37,747 nucleotides of DNA from Actinomycetota bacterium (GCA_016870325.1 VGBV01000010.1:1-37747); one strand, 5' to 3'. Shown: positions 1 through 6,793, numbered from the stretch's first letter. Notes: generated by a model not told the origin, from the sequence alone. Numbers and translations: made by a program.

Positions 1-2
1 GT

Positions 3-983
3 CCGCCGGCCACGCTCAACGGGCGGTCGCTCTTCCCCACCTACAAGGACCTGGGCTTCGGCGTCTACAACATGCAGGCGCGCTGGGACGGGATCGCGCC
101 GACCCAGCCCGCCGATCCGACCGACCCCAACGACCCCGCCTACGCCTGGCCGCATTACATCACCGACGCCGTCGCCGAGGCGGGCGCCAACGGGATGCAG
201 GTGCAGCTGCTGCTGATGGGGACGCCGCCCTGGGCCAACGGCGGCCAGAGCTGGCAGTGGGTCCCGAGCGACCCGAACGCGATCCGCGACTTCGCCACGG
301 CGATCTCCAAGCGCTACCCGAGCGTGAAGCTGTGGATGATCTGGGGTGAGCCGAACCGTCCCAACAACTTCGCCCCGCTCACTATCGCGAAGCCGACCGG
401 AAATCTGAGCGCGGCCCAGCAGGTCGCCCCGCGCAACTACGCGCAGCTGCTCGACGCGGCCTACGCGGGGATCAAGGCGGTCGATCCCGCCGACCTCGTG
501 ATCGGCGGCAACACCTTCACCGCCTCGGGCAAGAAGAAGGGGCCGATCCGCACCTACCAGTGGATCAAGTACATGAGGCTTCCCGACGGCAGCCGGCCCC
601 GGATGGACATGTGGGGCCACAACCCCTGGAACTTCAGCAAGCCGGACCTGAAGGAGAAGCCCTCGCCCCACGGCGGGGTCGAGTTCTCCGACCTCGGCAG
701 GCTGCTGAAGGTTCTCGACAAGAACTTCAAGGGCAAGAAGCTGAAGCTCTACCTGGCCGAGTGGGGAATCCCGACCGGCTTCAAGGACCTCGACCTCGGC
801 TACTCGCTGAAGCTGAAGGAGGCCAAGGTTTGGCTCAAGGCAGCCTTCAAGATCATGCGCTCGAAGCGCTACTACAGCCTCGGCTGGGTGCACCCGATCG
901 ACACGGAGCGCAACTCGACCGGGTTGCTCGACCCGAACGGCATCCGGAAGCCGCTCTACCAGGCGTTCAAGAACGTCAAGTGA
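3..983 (+). CDS. Glycoside hydrolase-like TIM-barrel protein (5' end outside window)
   Basis: The reading frame is open from the first bases of the window, so the N-terminus is missing; the first internal ATG at 72 is not a credible start because homologous-looking sequence (PTYKDLGFGVYNMQARW) runs across it. The protein looks like a clan GH-A glycosidase (GH39/GH5-like). WMIWGEPNRP carries a candidate acid/base Glu (codon 348-350) at the end of a strand, and YLAEWGIPTGF carries a candidate nucleophile Glu (codon 759-761). LLLMGTPPWANGG and the closing segment GWVHPIDTERNSTGLLDPNG also fit such barrels. The enzyme probably acts on a polysaccharide, perhaps outside the cell, but the signal-peptide region is not in view and the substrate cannot be told. 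The next gene is about 300 bases downstream. Confidence 0.75.
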   Translation, partial: PPATLNGRSLFPTYKDLGFGVYNMQARWDGIAPTQPADPTDPNDPAYAWPHYITDAVAEAGANGMQVQLLLMGTPPWANGGQSWQWVPSDPNAIRDFATAISKRYPSVKLWMIWGEPNRPNNFAPLTIAKPTGNLSAAQQVAPRNYAQLLDAAYAGIKAVDPADLVIGGNTFTASGKKKGPIRTYQWIKYMRLPDGSRPRMDMWGHNPWNFSKPDLKEKPSPHGGVEFSDLGRLLKVLDKNFKGKKLKLYLAEWGIPTGFKDLDLGYSLKLKEAKVWLKAAFKIMRSKRYYSLGWVHPIDTERNSTGLLDPNGIRKPLYQAFKNVK

Positions 984-998
984 GCCGCGGCGGCGGCT
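983..998 (+). terminator. Possible hairpin terminator after the glycosidase
   Basis: AGCCGC, loop GGCG, GCGGCT begins at the last base of the stop codon. The stem is 6 bp and perfect, but there is no T-run after it, so termination is only inferred. Confidence 0.3.
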
Positions 999-1270
999 AG
1001 GCGCCCGGGGGGCCGGCACTAGCGCATGCCCGCCGGCAGGCGCGGAACCGCGGCCCGCTTCACGTAGCCGCGTTCACCTTCTGGCTTCCACGGCGCCCGG
1101 GCTGGTCGCCTACCTGCACCCCGCTCCTCCACTCACCCCGCCGCCGGCGCTGCACCCCCGACCCGAAGCGGCCGCCGCGCGGGCCTCCGAGCCCAGGGCC
1201 CTCGCGATGCCGCTTCCCGCGCTTGGGACGAGCAGCGCGCATCGTCGACGTCGTTGGGGGCCAGCCGACA
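999..1270. other. Intergenic stretch without a supported gene
   Basis: About 270 very GC-rich bases. Short ORFs in several frames are arginine/alanine/glycine-rich and resemble shadows. I see no tRNA, no repeat shared with the rest of the window and no convincing promoter except the -10-like box immediately before the cupin gene. Confidence 0.5.
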
Positions 1271-1276
1271 TACCAT
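1271..1276 (+). promoter_or_regulatory. -10 box of a probable leaderless cupin mRNA
   Basis: TACCAT lies 6 bases before the ATG at 1283. This spacing places the transcription start at or next to the start codon and supports ATG 1283 over the TTG at 1223. Confidence 0.45.
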
Positions 1277-1282
1277 GCGCCG

Positions 1283-1615
1283 ATGCCCGAGCCGCACCAC
1301 GAGGCCGTTGAGCTCGAGAAGATCCTCGAGGAGGCACGCGCCGCGGGCGATCGGTGGCGGGAGTTCCTGCGGGCCGGGATGTTCAGCGCAGGCGTCTACC
1401 GCCTCTCAGCGGGGGAGACCGATGACCAGACGCCGCACGCCGAGGACGAGATCTACTACGTGCTCGCCGGGCGTGCTGAGCTGGAGGTCGAGGGGAAGCG
1501 ACGGGCAGTGGAGCCCGGGTCGATCGCCTTCGTAGCCAAGCTTGCCGAGCACCGTTTCGTCGACATCGCCGAGGACCTCGAGCTCCTGGTGATCTTCGCG
1601 CCGCCCGAGACGTGA
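1283..1615 (+). CDS. Small cupin-domain protein
   Basis: A 110-residue single-domain cupin. The first cupin motif is seen in GETDDQTPHAEDEIYYVLAG (a His and a Glu as possible metal ligands, then the conserved Y-x-V-L-x-G strand). The second is PGSIAFVAKLAEHRFVD, with a His. It therefore has the core of a metal-binding beta-barrel, though the first motif shows only one His rather than the usual HxH. The substrate is not predictable: such proteins include isomerases, dioxygenases and ligand sensors. The start at 1283 is preferred because of the -10 box 6 bases upstream; a TTG at 1223 would add 20 residues with no cupin character. A long hairpin begins immediately after the stop codon. Confidence 0.8.
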   Translation: MPEPHHEAVELEKILEEARAAGDRWREFLRAGMFSAGVYRLSAGETDDQTPHAEDEIYYVLAGRAELEVEGKRRAVEPGSIAFVAKLAEHRFVDIAEDLELLVIFAPPET

Positions 1616-1679
1616 CACCCCTGCCGAGCGACGACTTCTTCGGCATATGGACGGATAAGTCGTCGTTCGGCGGGGGGTG
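1616..1679. repeat. 22-bp stem hairpin directly after the cupin gene
   Basis: Positions 1616-1637 pair with 1657-1679 over 22 base pairs with one bulged G and two G-T pairs; the loop is 19 bases (1638-1656). It starts on the base after the cupin stop codon, so it may end transcription, but it is longer than usual intrinsic terminators and has no T-run. A small palindromic mobile element is an alternative. Confidence 0.6.
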
Positions 1680-1855
1680 CGCTTCGACGAGCACGAGCAG
1701 CCCCTGGATTCGGTCGGCTCACGCCCCCACTCGAGCGTCTCGGCGTACGAGGCCTCCGAGGCGCCGGCGGCGGCGCGGATCCGGCGCAGCACCTCGATCC
1801 CGGCCGCCGCCGGGCGCGAAAACCGAAACGCAAACCGCCGAATGGCCGAAAACGA

Positions 1856-2527
1856 CTAGCGGGTGCCCCGGAAGCCGATGATGCTGACCGACGCCGACGG
1901 CTGGCTGTCGCCGTTGACCGCGAACGGACCGGCAGCCGTGCCGCCGCCGAAGCCGAAGACGCCGTTGCCGCCACGAAGCAGGGCGGCGGGGAAGCGGGTC
2001 GAGGCCTCACCGTCGGCTCTCCCGAGGCAGGTGAGATCGGAGCCGAAGTCCGCCGGCCAGGTCGTGCATCCGAGCGCCTGCTCGTCCCAGTCGCCGACCC
2101 ACTCGGCGAGGTTGCCGACCATGTCGTAGGCGCCGTGGGCGGAGATGCATGCGGCGTTGGCGCCGGTGTTGGCGACCGCCCCGGTGGAGACGTTGCAGGC
2201 GGCCGAGTCCGGGGTTCCGGCGACCGCCTGCTGCCACTCGGCGTTGGTCGGCAGGCGCTTGCCGACGTTGGCGAGCGCCTGCTGGGCCTGGAACCAGGTG
2301 ATGAAGCGCGAGGGGGTGACCCCGGCGACGCTGCGGGCGTAGATGTCGCCGCAGTCCTGGCCGTCGTCGTCACAGGGGTAGTCGTCCGATGAAGCCCCGT
2401 ACTGGGTGCCGCCGGCGGGGGATGACCAGACCGAGACCTCGTAGCGGTCGATGCAGACCGCGCCGGCGGCGAGCGCCGCCAACCGGCGCCCGTTGACGGG
2501 CGCCCCTACGGTTCGAGCGTTCTGCAT
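1856..2527 (-). CDS. Formylglycine-generating-enzyme-like (SUMF1/FGE-sulfatase domain) protein
   Basis: This 223-residue protein has the SUMF1 fold signature: CIDRYEVSVW near the N-terminus, GVTPSRFITWFQAQQALANVGKRLPTNAEWQQA, AYDMVGNLAEWVGDW, and a C-terminal G-F-R motif (IGFRGTR). FGEs turn a sulfatase Cys into formylglycine with a pair of C-terminal cysteines; here the C-terminal segment (RGGNGVFGFGGG...IGFRGTR) has no cysteine, so it is probably a SUMF1-fold relative rather than a working FGE. The start at 2527 follows a clear AGAGGAG ribosome site about 8 bases upstream; upstream in-frame codons reach 2677 but would run into the divergent sigma-factor gene. No signal peptide is seen. The first codons contain a REP-like palindrome (2481-2513). 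It is divergent from the ECF sigma gene and could belong to its regulon. Confidence 0.75.
   Translation of the reverse strand: MQNARTVGAPVNGRRLAALAAGAVCIDRYEVSVWSSPAGGTQYGASSDDYPCDDDGQDCGDIYARSVAGVTPSRFITWFQAQQALANVGKRLPTNAEWQQAVAGTPDSAACNVSTGAVANTGANAACISAHGAYDMVGNLAEWVGDWDEQALGCTTWPADFGSDLTCLGRADGEASTRFPAALLRGGNGVFGFGGGTAAGPFAVNGDSQPSASVSIIGFRGTR
2481..2513. repeat. REP-like bulged palindrome inside the FGE-like gene
   Basis: Inner stem GGCGCCCG (2485-2492) pairs with CGGGCGCC (2497-2504) around loop TTGA. Outer AACC (2481-2484) pairs with GGTT (2510-2513), leaving a 5-base bulge (CCTAC, or GTAGG on the minus strand). A palindrome with a GTAG-containing bulge is reminiscent of REP sequences. 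It encodes TVGAPVNGRR near the protein N-terminus. Confidence 0.5.
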
Positions 2528-2621
2528 CTTTGGCTCCTCTGGCAACGGTGGTTTGCCCCCCACGGCTACGCCGGTGTTCGCCTCTCCGGTTGGCTTTCTG
2601 CGATTCACAACCGATCGCGGC

Positions 2622-2627
2622 GTTCCC
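2622..2627 (-). promoter_or_regulatory. Possible ECF-type -35 (GGGAAC) facing the FGE-like gene
   Basis: GGGAAC on the minus strand resembles the GGAAC core used by many ECF sigma factors and lies in the 112-bp divergent region between the sigma gene and the FGE-like gene. No clear -10 partner is evident. Confidence 0.2.
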
Positions 2628-2639
2628 GCGTAGATCCCT

Positions 2640-3257
2640 ATGACGCCCATGCCCACCCAGAGCCTGATAACGAGCAAGCTGCGCCTGCTGAGCCGATCGC
2701 GCGGGGCGCCCAGCGAGAGTTCGATCGCGACCGCGATGCGGCGCGGCGACCCCGATGCGATCGACGCTCTCTACGCGGAGTACGGGGGCACGGTCTTCTC
2801 CTATCTCGTGCGCGCGCTCGGTGACCGCACGGCCGCCGAGGACGTCCACCAGCAGGTCTTCGCCGAGATCTGGGAACGGACCGGCTCCTATGACCCGGAG
2901 CGCGCGGGGCTGCTGACCTGGATCCTCACCGTCGCTCGCAGCCGGGCGGTCGACCACCTGCGGCGCAACAGCCGCCGCCCCGAGCCGCGCGACCCGGCCG
3001 GCGTCGCGGCGCTGGCCGACGCCCGGGCTGCGAAAGTGTCACCCGACGACCTGATGATCGAGCGCTGGCGCATCTCACACCTGCTGCAGCGCATCCCGCG
3101 CGAGGAGGCCGAGCTGCTGCGGATGCGCTTCTACGAGGACCACAGCCAGCGCGAGATCGCCGAGATCACGGGCACCCCATTGGGAACCGTGAAGATGAGG
3201 ATGGTCCAGGCGCTCGAGAGGCTTCGGAGCCTGATCGACGAGGAGGAGCAGCGATGA
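2640..3257 (+). CDS. ECF RNA polymerase sigma factor, SigK-like
   Basis: A 205-residue ECF sigma factor. Region 2 spans roughly residues 40-115 (IDALYAEYGGTVFSYLVRALGDRTAAEDVHQQVFAEIW ... AGLLTWILTVARSRAVDHLRR), the part that binds the -10 element and core polymerase. Region 4 spans about residues 140-200 (IPREEAELLRMRFYEDHSQREIAEITGTPLGTVKMRMVQALERLR), a helix-turn-helix for the -35 element. The final bases overlap the start of the downstream anti-sigma gene (ATGA), so the two are translationally coupled. ATG 2640 is used; ATG 2649 is possible, and neither has a strong ribosome site. The partner has an RskA domain, which places the factor in the SigK-type group released by proteolysis of a membrane anti-sigma factor. 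The signal is unknown. Confidence 0.9.
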   Translation: MTPMPTQSLITSKLRLLSRSRGAPSESSIATAMRRGDPDAIDALYAEYGGTVFSYLVRALGDRTAAEDVHQQVFAEIWERTGSYDPERAGLLTWILTVARSRAVDHLRRNSRRPEPRDPAGVAALADARAAKVSPDDLMIERWRISHLLQRIPREEAELLRMRFYEDHSQREIAEITGTPLGTVKMRMVQALERLRSLIDEEEQR

Positions 3258-3940
3258 GCGCGCGGATAGACCCCTCCGACTACCTGCTGGGGGAGCTGTC
3301 GGGGTCCGAGCTGGCAGAGGCCGAGCGCCTGCTGCGTGACGACCCCGAGTTCCGCGCTCAGGTCGAGCGCCTGGCGCCCCTGGTCGGGGAGCTGAGCGAG
3401 CTCCCGCCCGAGGCATGGGAGGGCCTGGAGCCGCCTCCGCCGCGGGAGCCGCTCGTGCGCGAGTCCGCCGGGGAGCAACGACGCCGCCCATGGGCGGGGC
3501 GCCTGTCGATTCGCCCCGCGCTGGTCGCGGCCGCGAGCGTGGCGCTGATCCTCGCGGGGGTCGGGATCGGAGCGCTCGTCAGCGGCGGCGGCGAGCCGGC
3601 CGTGACGAGCGCCTCGACCGTTGACCTGCGCCCCGTCAGCACGCTGGCCTCCAGCTCGGGGGGCACGGCGCGCCTCGACGGCGAGGCCGGAGAGGCCGAG
3701 CTCGAGTTCAGGGGCCTGCCCGCCAGCAAGCCCTCCGAGTACTACGAGCTCTGGCTGCTGAACAGCCCGGACGAGCTCGTCTCGCTGGGATCGTTCCGGG
3801 TACCGGCCTCCGGCGAGGCCCGCGTGCAGGTGCCGATGCCGGTGGCCCCGCAGCTCTTCCGCTACGTGGACGTCTCCGTTGAGCGCCTCGACGAGGGCCC
3901 CGGCCACTCGGGCCTGTCGGTGCTGCGCGCCAAGACCTGA
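3254..3940 (+). CDS. Membrane anti-sigma factor, RskA-like
   Basis: A 228-residue protein that should hold the upstream ECF sigma factor at the membrane. The N-terminal cytoplasmic part begins DPSDYLLGELSGSELAEAERLL, typical of the short anti-sigma helix bundle. Residues about 88-110 (PALVAAASVALILAGVGIGALV) form one membrane helix. The extracytoplasmic domain (about residues 120-228) matches the anti-sigma-K RskA domain, for example ELEFRGLPASKPSEYYELWLL and the C-terminal VDVSVERLDEGPGHSG. The start ATG overlaps the sigma-factor stop by 4 bases. There is no HxxxCxxC zinc motif, as expected for RskA types. Confidence 0.88.
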   Translation: MSARIDPSDYLLGELSGSELAEAERLLRDDPEFRAQVERLAPLVGELSELPPEAWEGLEPPPPREPLVRESAGEQRRRPWAGRLSIRPALVAAASVALILAGVGIGALVSGGGEPAVTSASTVDLRPVSTLASSSGGTARLDGEAGEAELEFRGLPASKPSEYYELWLLNSPDELVSLGSFRVPASGEARVQVPMPVAPQLFRYVDVSVERLDEGPGHSGLSVLRAKT

Positions 3941-4013
3941 GCCGCGGCCCGGGCTCGGCGCAAGATTCCCAACCGCTCCTGCCCTCGCGCTCATGGCGCT
4001 GGGCTCAACCGAC

Positions 4014-4020
4014 AGGAGGT
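4014..4020 (+). promoter_or_regulatory. Perfect Shine-Dalgarno before a broken ORF
   Basis: AGGAGGT lies 9 bases before the ATG at 4030. It is among the best ribosome sites in the window, which suggests that a real third gene of the sigma/anti-sigma operon once started here. Confidence 0.5.
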
Positions 4021-4029
4021 ACCAACGCA

Positions 4030-4170
4030 ATGAAGTCCTGTTCCTGCCCAGACGACATGGATCGCCAGCGGATGCTGGACCGCAAGGCGCTCGCCAATCG
4101 CGCCGCGGAGCTGAGCGAGCAGTCGGCGGTGACCGACAAGCCGATCGGGACGATCGTCGGCGACGAGCTG
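4030..4170 (+). pseudogene. 5' fragment of an unrecognised gene, fused to antisense sequence
   Basis: The ORF starts MKSCSCPDDMDRQRMLD after a perfect ribosome site and follows the anti-sigma gene by about 90 bases. Its first roughly 45 codons do not match any family I know. From about 4170 the same frame reads antisense through the phospholipase-like gene on the minus strand and stays open to 4740, so the native 3' end appears lost. A deletion joining two convergent genes explains both truncations. Whether a fused 236-residue protein is made is unknown. Confidence 0.35.
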
Positions 4171-5130
4171 GCCGAGCGTGGGCATCGGCCCGTCCAGCTC
4201 CAGCGTCCGCACCCGGTCGTCCAGCCCGGCTTGCTCCACGGCGAGCGCGAAGTCCGCGGGCTCGACGTAGGGCTCGACGAACAGGATCACGACCTCGCTG
4301 GGGTTGCGGTCGAGGACCTTGCGATAGTCCTCCAGCGCGTCGCTCAACCTGGTCGCGCCCAGCTCGCAGGTCGTGTGGCAGAGGAAGATCTCGCGCTCGC
4401 CGCCCTCGCCCTCGCGCAGGCCGAGGCTGCCGGTGAGCCGCTCCGCTGCCGCCAGCACGTCGGGCGGCAGCGCCTGCACGACCTTGTTGCGGTCGCGCTT
4501 CTCGGCCTCGAAGTCGGCCCTGACCCGGCCCTGCTCGTCCTCGACCTCCCCAGTGCGTGTCGATCAGGAAGAGCCGGATGCCGTCGAGCAGCGCCAGCAG
4601 CGGCAGCAGAAGCCCCAGGAAGCGGATGTCGTCGGCGGCCGCCAGCGTGCCCTGCGCGAAGCTGCGGTCGCGCAGGTCGGCGAGGGTGGCGTCGAGGTCC
4701 TTGGGCACCTCTTTGGCGAGCACCGGCGAGACCGACTTGAGCCCGAAGCGGATCAGCTTGGAGGCGTCGGCGAGGTCGAAGACGAGGTTGTCCTCGTCGC
4801 GGATGAAGAAGACGCGATTGGCCTCGAGCGCGGCGCGCCTGAAGAGCCGGCCGAAGGCCCCGGTGTCGATCACGGCGTCCACCACGGACTCCAGCACCGG
4901 GCGGCCCGCAACCAGGTCCGGGGCGCCCCGCTCAACGAGGTCGACGACGATCTAGCGGCTGACCACCTTGCGCACGTCGTCGTCTTCCAGCGCCGACTCC
5001 GCCCTGTCGGCGAACCGCTCCGGCGCGATCACCTGGTCGCGCGCGTGAAGAGCACCAAGCCCAGCAGCAGCAGCAGGGACGCGACCACCGCCAGGGCGAT
5101 GCTGAACGAGTCCTTGCGGGGCGCCCTCAT
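4165..5130 (-). pseudogene. Decayed membrane protein with PI-PLC-like catalytic domain
   Basis: Reading from ATG 5130, an intact-looking N-terminus (MRAPRKDSF then a hydrophobic helix, VVASLLLLLGLVLF) is followed by a frameshift in a CG-repeat tract near 5036-5046. Next comes DQVIAPERFADRAESALEDDD, an in-frame TAG at 4952-4954, and then IVVDLVERGAPDLVAGRP continuing in the same frame. GIRLFLIDTHWG, a PI-PLC X-like motif, meets a second frameshift near 4545-4553. The third frame gives FLCHTTCELGATRLSDALEDYRKVLDRNPSEVVILFVE and stops resembling the family at PMPTLGQLV, about 4165. The intact protein would be a membrane-anchored phosphodiesterase-like enzyme. With two frameshifts, a nonsense codon and a missing 3' end, it is a pseudogene. 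Sequencing errors could explain the shifts but hardly the truncation. Confidence 0.65.
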
Positions 5131-5145
5131 CGCTCGATCTTCCCA

Positions 5146-5286
5146 GCTGGTGGCCACCCCCCTCTCGCATATCAGTGGGCTAACGCTGAACCGTTATCGG
5201 GCCGTGCGTCTGGGCAGCAGGCGAACGCCGATCGAGTCTTCGTAAAGGAAAGCCCAACGGGAAGCGAGAGGGGGGTGGCCACCAGC
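5146..5286. repeat. 141-bp element with 23-bp perfect terminal inverted repeats
   Basis: Bases 5146-5168 (starting GCTGGTGGCCACC) are the exact reverse complement of 5264-5286. Pairing resumes further in after 7 unpaired bases (TGGGCT facing AGCCCA), so the arms are about 36 bp in all. The roughly 70-base centre shows no gene. The arms share the GTGGCC motif with the CTAG-bounded element at 6627. It has the look of a miniature inverted-repeat element and lies 15 bases upstream of the pseudogene start. No target duplication is visible. Confidence 0.65.
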
Positions 5287-5574
5287 GCGTCACCGCGGTC
5301 GCGCTGGCGGGGCCCGGGCCCTCGTCCAGCCCGTGAGCATCGAGCGGCGGCCCGACCGGGCCCGCGACGAGCAAGAAGTCGCGGTCGGCCAGCAGGCTGC
5401 CCTCGCCGCTCCCCGCCGAGGCGGTCATCTCAGCCGGCGGCGCAGTGGACCCGCACCGGCCCTGTCATGAGAGCGATGCCTTCGACGACCTCATCAATGA
5501 TGAACCCTAGTCACCAAGTCGTGAACGCAGGCGGAGAGAACCGTCCGCTGCCGCCTCTACCTTCAGCCCTTGCC
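5287..5574. other. Intergenic DNA with no supported gene
   Basis: Small ORFs exist on both strands, including a minus-strand ATG at about 5428 that reads through the inverted-repeat element. None shows a domain, ribosome site or conserved-looking composition. Part of this sequence may be remnants of lost genes. The upstream signals of the exoribonuclease gene must lie here, but no clear promoter is seen. Confidence 0.4.
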
Positions 5575-6630
5575 ATGAGCGAGTCTCTGTTCGACAGCGG
5601 GAACGGGAGCGCATCCGGGAACGGAGACGCCGCGGCGATCCGGCCAGGCGCCGGCGGGTCGGGCGCCGAGCCCCGGCCGGCCCTGAGCGAGCTCGCCGAC
5701 GGCCAGGACTTCAGCGGCGCCTTCGTCGTCCGCGAGCGCGAGCTGCGCCAGAAGAAGAACGGCGACGACTTCCTGAAGCTGACGCTCGGGGACCGGACCG
5801 GCAGCGTCCCGGCGATCGCCTGGGACCGAGTCGCCGAGAGCTTCGCGGCCTGCGCCCCCGGCACCATCGTCGTGATCACGGGACGCTTCTCGGTCCACCC
5901 CCAGTTCGGCCGCCAGGTCAAGCTCGGAACCGCCCGGCCCGCCGAGTCCCACGAGTATGAGGAGGGGGAGCTGACCGAGGGCCCTTCCAGGCCCATCGCG
6001 CAGCTCGAGAGCGAATTGCGGGACCTGCTCGAGACGATCCAGAACGACTCGCTGCGGGCACTTCTGGACCGGCTGTTCGGCCCGGAGACGGCGGCCTGGA
6101 AGCGCTTCCGCGAGGCGCCGGCCGCCAAGCACTACCACGAGGCCTACGCCGGCGGGCTGCTCGAGCACACGCTCTCGGTCGCCCAGGCGACGAGCGCCGC
6201 CGCCAACTTCTTCGGGGGCATCGACCGGGAGGTGGCGGTAACGGGGGCGCTGCTGCACGACATCGGCAAGACCGAGGCCTACAATGACGATCCGCTCGCG
6301 ATCGAGATGACCGACGCCGGCCGCCTGCAGTCCGAGATCCCGCTCGGCTACTACAGGGTCCGCCGCGAGATCGAGTCGATCGAGGGCTTCGACCCCGACC
6401 TGGCCCAAGCCGTGCTGCACGTCATCCTCTCCCACCACGGCCAGCTCGAGCACGGCTCCCCGGTCGTGCCCTGCACGCGCGAGGCGACGCTGGTGCACGC
6501 GATGGACAACCTCGGCGGCAAGCTAGGCAGCTTCAACCGGCTCGAGAAGCACCTCGCCGACGGCGAGGCCTGGTCCCGCTTCGACCGCGGCATCGAGTCC
6601 GCGGCGTTCTTCGGGCGGCGCGCCGCCTAG
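5575..6630 (+). CDS. YhaM-like 3'-5' exoribonuclease (OB-fold plus HD domain)
   Basis: A 351-residue protein with two domains. The N-terminal OB-fold nucleic-acid binding part (about residues 38-125) includes FVVRERELRQKKNGDDFLKLTLGDRTGSVPAIAWD. The HD phosphohydrolase domain (about residues 180-330) carries metal-binding motifs in GGLLEHTLSVA, ALLHDIGKTEAY (the HD doublet), LSHHGQLEHGSP and HAMDN. This arrangement is that of the YhaM/CBF1 family, which trims RNA (and DNA in some members) from the 3' end. ATG 5575 is chosen because MSESLFDSG begins family-like sequence; the frame is open upstream to 5275 but that part is proline/arginine-rich noise. The TAG stop is contributed by the first CTAG of the palindromic element at 6627, so the C-terminus may have been altered by that insertion. 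Confidence 0.85.
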   Translation: MSESLFDSGNGSASGNGDAAAIRPGAGGSGAEPRPALSELADGQDFSGAFVVRERELRQKKNGDDFLKLTLGDRTGSVPAIAWDRVAESFAACAPGTIVVITGRFSVHPQFGRQVKLGTARPAESHEYEEGELTEGPSRPIAQLESELRDLLETIQNDSLRALLDRLFGPETAAWKRFREAPAAKHYHEAYAGGLLEHTLSVAQATSAAANFFGGIDREVAVTGALLHDIGKTEAYNDDPLAIEMTDAGRLQSEIPLGYYRVRREIESIEGFDPDLAQAVLHVILSHHGQLEHGSPVVPCTREATLVHAMDNLGGKLGSFNRLEKHLADGEAWSRFDRGIESAAFFGRRAA

Positions 6631-6793
6631 TGGCCCTCCTCAAAACGTCTCACCGGAAATGACTGGTCCAGATCACCACCATGCTGCGTCCTCGGTCGTC
6701 CGGATAGCGCTGCTATTCGGACTCCCTGCCTCCTTGCCTGGCGACGCCTGGCCTGCGTCATTTCCTGGCGAACGTTCCGAGAAGGGCCACTAG
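6627..6793. mobile_element. CTAG-bounded near-palindromic element, 167 bp
   Basis: It starts CTAGTGGCCCTCCTC and ends with the near-reverse complement GAGAAGGGCCACTAG. The outer 37 bases pair at 29 of 37 positions, and the centre is again palindromic (GTCCGGATAG against CTATTCGGAC). There is no internal ORF. The first 45 bases recur with two changes at 37703-37747, so it is a dispersed repeat. Size, terminal repeats and lack of coding capacity fit a MITE-like element mobilised in trans. CTAG at both ends may be a 4-base target duplication or part of the ends. Confidence 0.7.

Noticed and set aside
1677-1859. Plus-strand 60-codon ORF between cupin and FGE-like genes
   Set aside because: It begins inside the right arm of the long hairpin, lacks a ribosome site and shows no conserved-looking sequence. 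Its stop shares CTAG with the FGE-like stop, but that alone is weak evidence.
3131-4897. 588-codon minus-strand ORF
   Set aside because: Its first 110 codons are part of the phospholipase-like pseudogene. After the frameshift it is noise and then antisense to the anti-sigma gene.
4952-4954. Stop-codon recoding of the in-frame TAG in the phospholipase-like gene
   Set aside because: The same gene also has two frameshifts and a lost 3' end, and other genes here use TAG as a normal stop, so decay is simpler than recoding.
5180-5428. Minus-strand 82-codon ORF upstream of the exoribonuclease
   Set aside because: It reads through the 141-bp inverted-repeat element and shows no domain; kept only as unassigned intergenic sequence.
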